NCBI RefSeq assembly: GCF_000972385.1
Contig: NZ_JXTE01000129.1
Location: forward strand, 1-8,443
DNA: 8,443 nucleotides
Direction of reading: 5' to 3'
Source: Streptomyces sp. WM6386
GTDB taxonomy: Bacteria > Actinomycetota > Actinomycetes > Streptomycetales > Streptomycetaceae
Part shown: positions 5,444-8,443 of the stretch, in pieces
How positions within the stretch are numbered: position 1 is the stretch's first letter
Layout: every line of letters starts with the position of its first letter
Program-made: the position numbers and the translations under genes
The notes under the pieces: generated by a model
The model's database searches: none
What the model saw: only the letters and a program-made list of their open reading frames with translations
What the model was told of the DNA's origin: nothing

Positions 5444-7496
5444 AGTGGACGTGTGCCGACTCCCGCACCTTGCGGCCGAGCTTGGTGAAGCCTTCGGGGA
5501 CGGCGGAGAGCAGGTCGTCCTCGTGGTACGGGGTGCGTTCCGACTCGTCGTCCGGGCCCGGCAGTGTCAGCAGCAGGGCGGGGTAGTCGTTCGGGGCCGT
5601 GTCGTTGAGGCAGCGGTCGCAGAGCGGGAGCATCCTGCGGCGGCTGCCCTCGGACGACACCCGTACGTGGCGGCTGGACTTCGCCGGGCCGTGCAGGGGG
5701 TTCACGCCGCAGCAGCGGGTGGTGTCTTCGCCGGCGAGGGCGGCGCGGGTGGCTCGGGCGAGGACGATGATCACGACGAGGGCGGCGGGGCGGAGGGTGT
5801 CGAGGTCTTCGCCCGAGCCGCCCGCCGCGGAGGCTTCGTCGACCAGCACCATCGTCGCCTCGTAGCGGTCGAGGGACCGGGCGTCCGCGGTCTCGCCGGT
5901 GCCGAAGGCGGTGGTCATGGCGCGGATCTCGGTCTTCGCCGTCTCGCGCAGATACGCCAACGATGGTGCCGCCGGGGAGACTTGGGGCAGCGCGGAGGTG
6001 GGGAGCGGCACCGGATTGCGGCGCCGCAGCAGTGTGCGGGCGATGCCCAGGACGGCCGCCGCGAGGCCGAAGAACAGGAGCGCGGCGAGGACACCCAGGA
6101 ACAGGCCCGACCAGAACTCGCCGTAGTAGAGCGGGCGCAGCTCGTCCTCGGCGATCGGGTCCGTGACCGGGTACGGGTCGCCGGGGGTGGTCGGCTCGTC
6201 CGTGCGGGCGGTCTTGTCGAGGATGACCATCAGGTCGTCGAGACGTTCGCCCAGGAGGTGGTCGTCGGCCTCGTCCGACTTCGCGTCCCCGTACGAGATG
6301 GACTCCGGGAGGTCGAAGAAGGCGCTGTAAGTGTCCAGTCCCAGGCCGTAGTTGAAGACGTCGATATAGCCGTCCAACGGGTCGGCGACGATATAGACGC
6401 CGTCCTTGCCGCCGAGCTTGTCGCGGGCCGCCGCCGCGAAGGCCTCCTCGTCCGCCTGGGACTCGTCCTCGTAGATCTGCGGGACGAGCGCGACGAAGAC
6501 CGGGCCGCCGCCCTTGGAGGAACTGAACTTCTCGATACGGCTGTGCAGTTGGGCCAGCTGTGCCGCGTCCAGTACCCGGGGGCTCTCCGGGTCCGCGTAC
6601 ACCGGGCCCTCGGCCAGGCCCTTCGCCACGCGGTCGAGGCGGGCGTTGAGGTCGATCGCCCTGGGCGGGGGTGAGGCGCTCGACCTGGTCTGGTCGAAGA
6701 CGAGGGGGGCGGTGAGGGCGATCGCTACGGCGGTGGCCAGGGCGAGTGCGCCGAGGATCCAGATCCCGGAGGACTTCGACTCGCCCTTCGTCTGCTTGCG
6801 GGGGGCCGCTCCGGGGCGGCGGCGCCACCATCGCCGTACATAAGGAACCAGCAGCAGCATCAGCAGGGGTACGCCCGTGACCGCCATGCCCGTGAGGGTC
6901 GACTGGTTCTCGCGGTCGGACGGGCCGATGTACAGGTCGGCCGGTTCGTCGCCCTCGCCGTACTTCTCGCGTGCCGCCTCCGCGCGGGCCGCGGCCTTCT
7001 CGGCGCCCTGCGCGATGGCGTCGGCGAAGCGTTCGAAGCTGCGCAACGGGCCCGCGTCATAGGGGAGTTCGTAGAAGGCGACTGTCGCCGCGTCCTCCGC
7101 CGGGGCCGGTACTCCGTATGCCTTGGCCTCCGTGACCGTCGACTCGTCGATCAGTACGTACAGGCCGTCCTTGCCGAGACGCTCTTGGACCGCGTCGAGC
7201 AGGCCCACGCCGGTGGTGGCCTGGGCCGGGAGGACGAGGACGTAGGTCGGTACGCCGGTGCGCTGGGCGAGTTTCGCAAAGTCGGGAGCGGTGGACCGCG
7301 GTATCTCGCGGGGGAGTTGGTCGGTGACGTAGACCGGGTCGGTGCGGAGCCGGGCGGCGAGATAGGCGGCCTGGGGGTCCGTGGAGGTGGCGCCCCGGGC
7401 GGCGGGCGTGGCGGTCGCGAACGCCGCGATGAGCAGGGCGAGAAGGGTGAGGAGCCGAGCTCTGAACGCACCGTTCTTCTTCGTTGCCGCCCTCAT
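5442..7496 (-). CDS. Multi-span membrane protein with two similar extracytoplasmic domains and a cysteine-rich cytoplasmic tail (684 aa)
   Basis: Predicted order: N-terminal signal or anchor (about 11-33), extracytoplasmic domain 1 (about 40-195), helix 1 (202-220), a very basic loop (RRWWRRR onward), helix 2 (244-266), extracytoplasmic domain 2 (about 280-455), helix 3 (463-486), and a cytoplasmic tail (487-684). The basic loop and RRR after helix 3 fit the positive-inside rule. The domains resemble each other: VPTYVLVLP...LGKDGLYVLID (about 82-117) parallels GPVFVALVP...LGGKDGVYIVAD (about 331-372), suggesting duplication. The second loosely recalls TPM-type domains, but this is weak. The tail has C595-C596, H602 and C626-x-x-C629, a possible metal site, within CCGVNPLHG and LPLCDRC. 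The ATG at 7496 directly precedes the signal; only a weak G-rich Shine-Dalgarno is visible. The gene lies 58 bases after the PH-like gene on the same strand, a probable operon. Its function is unknown; an envelope role is inferred. Confidence 0.85.
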   Translation of the reverse strand: MRAATKKNGAFRARLLTLLALLIAAFATATPAARGATSTDPQAAYLAARLRTDPVYVTDQLPREIPRSTAPDFAKLAQRTGVPTYVLVLPAQATTGVGLLDAVQERLGKDGLYVLIDESTVTEAKAYGVPAPAEDAATVAFYELPYDAGPLRSFERFADAIAQGAEKAAARAEAAREKYGEGDEPADLYIGPSDRENQSTLTGMAVTGVPLLMLLLVPYVRRWWRRRPGAAPRKQTKGESKSSGIWILGALALATAVAIALTAPLVFDQTRSSASPPPRAIDLNARLDRVAKGLAEGPVYADPESPRVLDAAQLAQLHSRIEKFSSSKGGGPVFVALVPQIYEDESQADEEAFAAAARDKLGGKDGVYIVADPLDGYIDVFNYGLGLDTYSAFFDLPESISYGDAKSDEADDHLLGERLDDLMVILDKTARTDEPTTPGDPYPVTDPIAEDELRPLYYGEFWSGLFLGVLAALLFFGLAAAVLGIARTLLRRRNPVPLPTSALPQVSPAAPSLAYLRETAKTEIRAMTTAFGTGETADARSLDRYEATMVLVDEASAAGGSGEDLDTLRPAALVVIIVLARATRAALAGEDTTRCCGVNPLHGPAKSSRHVRVSSEGSRRRMLPLCDRCLNDTAPNDYPALLLTLPGPDDESERTPYHEDDLLSAVPEGFTKLGRKVRESAHVH

Positions 7497-7535
7497 CGCC
7501 GTGCGCCCCCGTTCCCGCCTGCTGTCACGCGCGGC

Positions 7536-7564
7536 ACTCTACTGGGGGACTTCGCTAGTGCGAA
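7536..7564 (-). promoter_or_regulatory. Candidate promoter for the 684-residue membrane protein gene
   Basis: On the minus strand TAGAGT (7536-7541) is a good actinomycete -10. TTCGCA (7559-7564) lies 17 bases upstream as a poor -35. The start would fall near 7529, with a leader of about 32 bases. The site covers the 3' end of the upstream gene, so the membrane gene may have its own promoter as well as read-through. Confidence 0.35.
7551..7564. repeat. Perfect inverted repeat across a stop codon and candidate -35
   Basis: TTCGC-TAGT-GCGAA has perfect 5-base arms around a 4-base centre. It contains the TAG stop (7557-7555, minus strand) of the PH-like gene and overlaps the candidate -35 of the next gene. 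It could be an operator, an intercistronic hairpin, or chance. Confidence 0.4.
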
Positions 7565-8241
7565 ACGGTGTTCTGAGGCGGCACGAGGTGGGTGAGCAGT
7601 CGTTCGCCGTCGAGGGAGGTGAGCCGGCACCAGGAGCCGTCCGTGAACACGATCCGGAAGTCGCGTCGCGCGGTGCTGAACCTTCTGCGCTCCACGGTGG
7701 CGATGCCGCTCAACTCGGTTTCCCACAGCACCTCTTCCCACGGTTCCCCCGGGTCGTCGAGGGCGCCCAGGACGAGGAGGCGGCGGTCGGTCAGTACGGC
7801 GTGGATGACGTCGGTGTCCGGGCGGCGGGCGGGGTCGAGCTGCCAGGGGAGGGTGCGGGCGAGGCTGCCGGGGGCGGCCCACAGGACGGGGAAGTCCTGC
7901 GTCTCGTTCTCGGGGTCCTCCGGTTTACCGAGGCGCTCGGAGGCGCTGGGGCCGACTCCTGTGCCGCCGAGCACCGCGGCGAGGGCGATGAGCGCGAGCG
8001 CGAAGACGACCTGCGCGGTCGTGCTCAACGCGATGATCACCCTTGAGCGGAGCCGGTGCGTCGGCCCTGCCGGCCAGCCGGGCAACTCCCCCTGGATGTC
8101 CTGGCGTTCGGCGTCGCGGAACCAACGTCGCCCTGCCACGCGGTCGGCGGCGCCGGTGGCGAAGGAGACCGGGGCGCGGGCGAGTTCGTGCTCGCCGGGG
8201 GCGGGTTGCCAGCGATGGGTGGCGCGGGACGGTGCTGTCAT
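7555..8241 (-). CDS. One-helix membrane protein with a PH-like C-terminal region (228 aa)
   Basis: The ATG at 8241-8239 is preceded by AAGGAGT (8246-8252, minus strand) at good spacing, so the start is firm; the upstream in-frame extension is not needed. The N-terminal 65 residues are soluble and Arg/Trp-rich (WQPAPGEHELARA, ADRVAGRRWFRDAERQ). One clear hydrophobic helix follows (about 68-92). After a linker (KPEDPENETQDFPVLW), residues about 144-228 contain HAVLTDRRLLVLG, a tryptophan-rich LLWETELSGIATVERRRF-like stretch, and DFRIVFTDGSWCRL. The pattern of a strand followed by TDRRLL and later FTDGS resembles bacterial PH-like domains, but the match is weak. If the PH-like part is cytoplasmic, the single helix would place the N-terminus outside; a shallow hairpin is the alternative. 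It is probably the first gene of an operon with the 684-residue membrane protein. I recall related conserved hypothetical proteins in Streptomyces but no known function. Confidence 0.8.
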   Translation of the reverse strand: MTAPSRATHRWQPAPGEHELARAPVSFATGAADRVAGRRWFRDAERQDIQGELPGWPAGPTHRLRSRVIIALSTTAQVVFALALIALAAVLGGTGVGPSASERLGKPEDPENETQDFPVLWAAPGSLARTLPWQLDPARRPDTDVIHAVLTDRRLLVLGALDDPGEPWEEVLWETELSGIATVERRRFSTARRDFRIVFTDGSWCRLTSLDGERLLTHLVPPQNTVSH

Positions 8242-8310
8242 CGGGACTCCTTGGCAGACCTTGGGTGCAGGGCTCGGTCCGGCGCCGGCCCCCGGAGCGA
8301 TAGACGACAC

Positions 8311-8338
8311 CGCCGGGCGCCCTCTCGGCGCCCCGGCG
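8311..8338 (-). other. Strong GC hairpin in the leader of the PH-like gene
   Basis: GGGCGCC (8315-8321) and GGCGCCC (8327-8333) pair perfectly around a 5-base loop. With one bulged C at 8334 the stem continues as CGCC (8311-8314) with GGCG (8335-8338), giving 11 base pairs. It sits 70 bases upstream of the ATG at 8241 on the coding strand. It could be an attenuator, the terminator of a minus-strand gene ending beyond the window edge, or a leader hairpin. No U-tract follows on the minus strand. Confidence 0.5.
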
Positions 8339-8347
8339 ACAGTGATT

Positions 8348-8415
8348 GGCAGATTTGTTTTGTCGCGGCAGGCAAAACCGCAGGTGGGTGAGGTCGAGCG
8401 TGGGACACATCTGCC
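8348..8415. repeat. Nested inverted repeats at the right end of the window
   Basis: GGCAGATTTG (8348-8357) and CACATCTGCC (8406-8415) are inverted copies with one mismatch in ten, 48 bases apart. Inside lies GTTTTG (8357-8362) with CAAAAC (8373-8378), a perfect inverted repeat with a 10-base loop. The inner part is AT-richer than its surroundings. The region lies upstream of the minus-strand operon and could hold operator sites or an RNA fold. No -10/-35 pair is clear here. Confidence 0.4.
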
Positions 8416-8443
8416 ACTCCCTCATCGGGGATATGCCGGGGGG

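Noticed and set aside
5445..6674. A 409-codon plus-strand frame and a 580-codon minus-strand frame (5089-6831) over the membrane protein gene.
   Set aside because: Both are shadow frames with Arg/Gly/Val- or Pro/Arg-rich composition and no membrane pattern. The 684-residue frame shows a signal peptide, positive-inside topology and a cysteine cluster.

Overview
The window looks like chromosomal DNA of a high-GC actinomycete, most likely Streptomyces or a close relative. The genes have strong third-position GC, use GTG as well as ATG starts, have very long antisense shadow ORFs, and encode proteins whose style (short effector-less GntR regulator, orphan Uma2 protein, secreted LTD-domain nuclease) I associate with that genus. 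This assignment is inference; no rRNA, tRNA or marker gene is present.

Layout. (1) 1-1101: a divergent regulatory locus. A partial minus-strand gene (start at 112) faces a small GntR-type DNA-binding protein (275-568). The GntR stop overlaps the start of a two-helix membrane protein (568-1101) that carries CxxC pairs on both sides of its membrane hairpin. (2) 1254-1802: a stand-alone Uma2/DUF820-type nuclease-fold gene with a full-length Shine-Dalgarno. (3) 1912-4404, minus strand: a large secreted protein with a lamin-tail-like (LTD) domain, a glycine linker, an OB-like segment and a C-terminal endonuclease/exonuclease/phosphatase (EEP) domain, probably an extracellular nuclease. It converges with the Uma2 gene. 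(4) 4405-4792: a 388-base divergent promoter region. (5) 4793-5254: a small, probably leaderless gene for an exported or membrane-anchored protein with four cysteines. It converges with (6), a minus-strand pair: an upstream one-helix protein with a PH-like C-terminal region (7555-8241) and a downstream 684-residue protein with a repeated extracytoplasmic domain and a cytoplasmic cysteine cluster (5442-7496). (7) 8242-8443: a leader or intergenic region with a strong hairpin and nested inverted repeats.

How they fit together. The GntR and CxxC-membrane genes are translationally coupled and probably act together, with the GntR protein likely controlling the divergent promoter region. The secreted nuclease fits scavenging of extracellular DNA or phosphate. 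The last two genes form a probable operon of cell-envelope proteins of unknown role. No transposase, integrase, CRISPR array, phage structural gene or biosynthetic cluster is visible. No complete new system can be demonstrated here. The parts most worth a second look are the GntR/CxxC-membrane pair, the two-domain membrane protein with its cysteine tail, and the structured leader at the right end.
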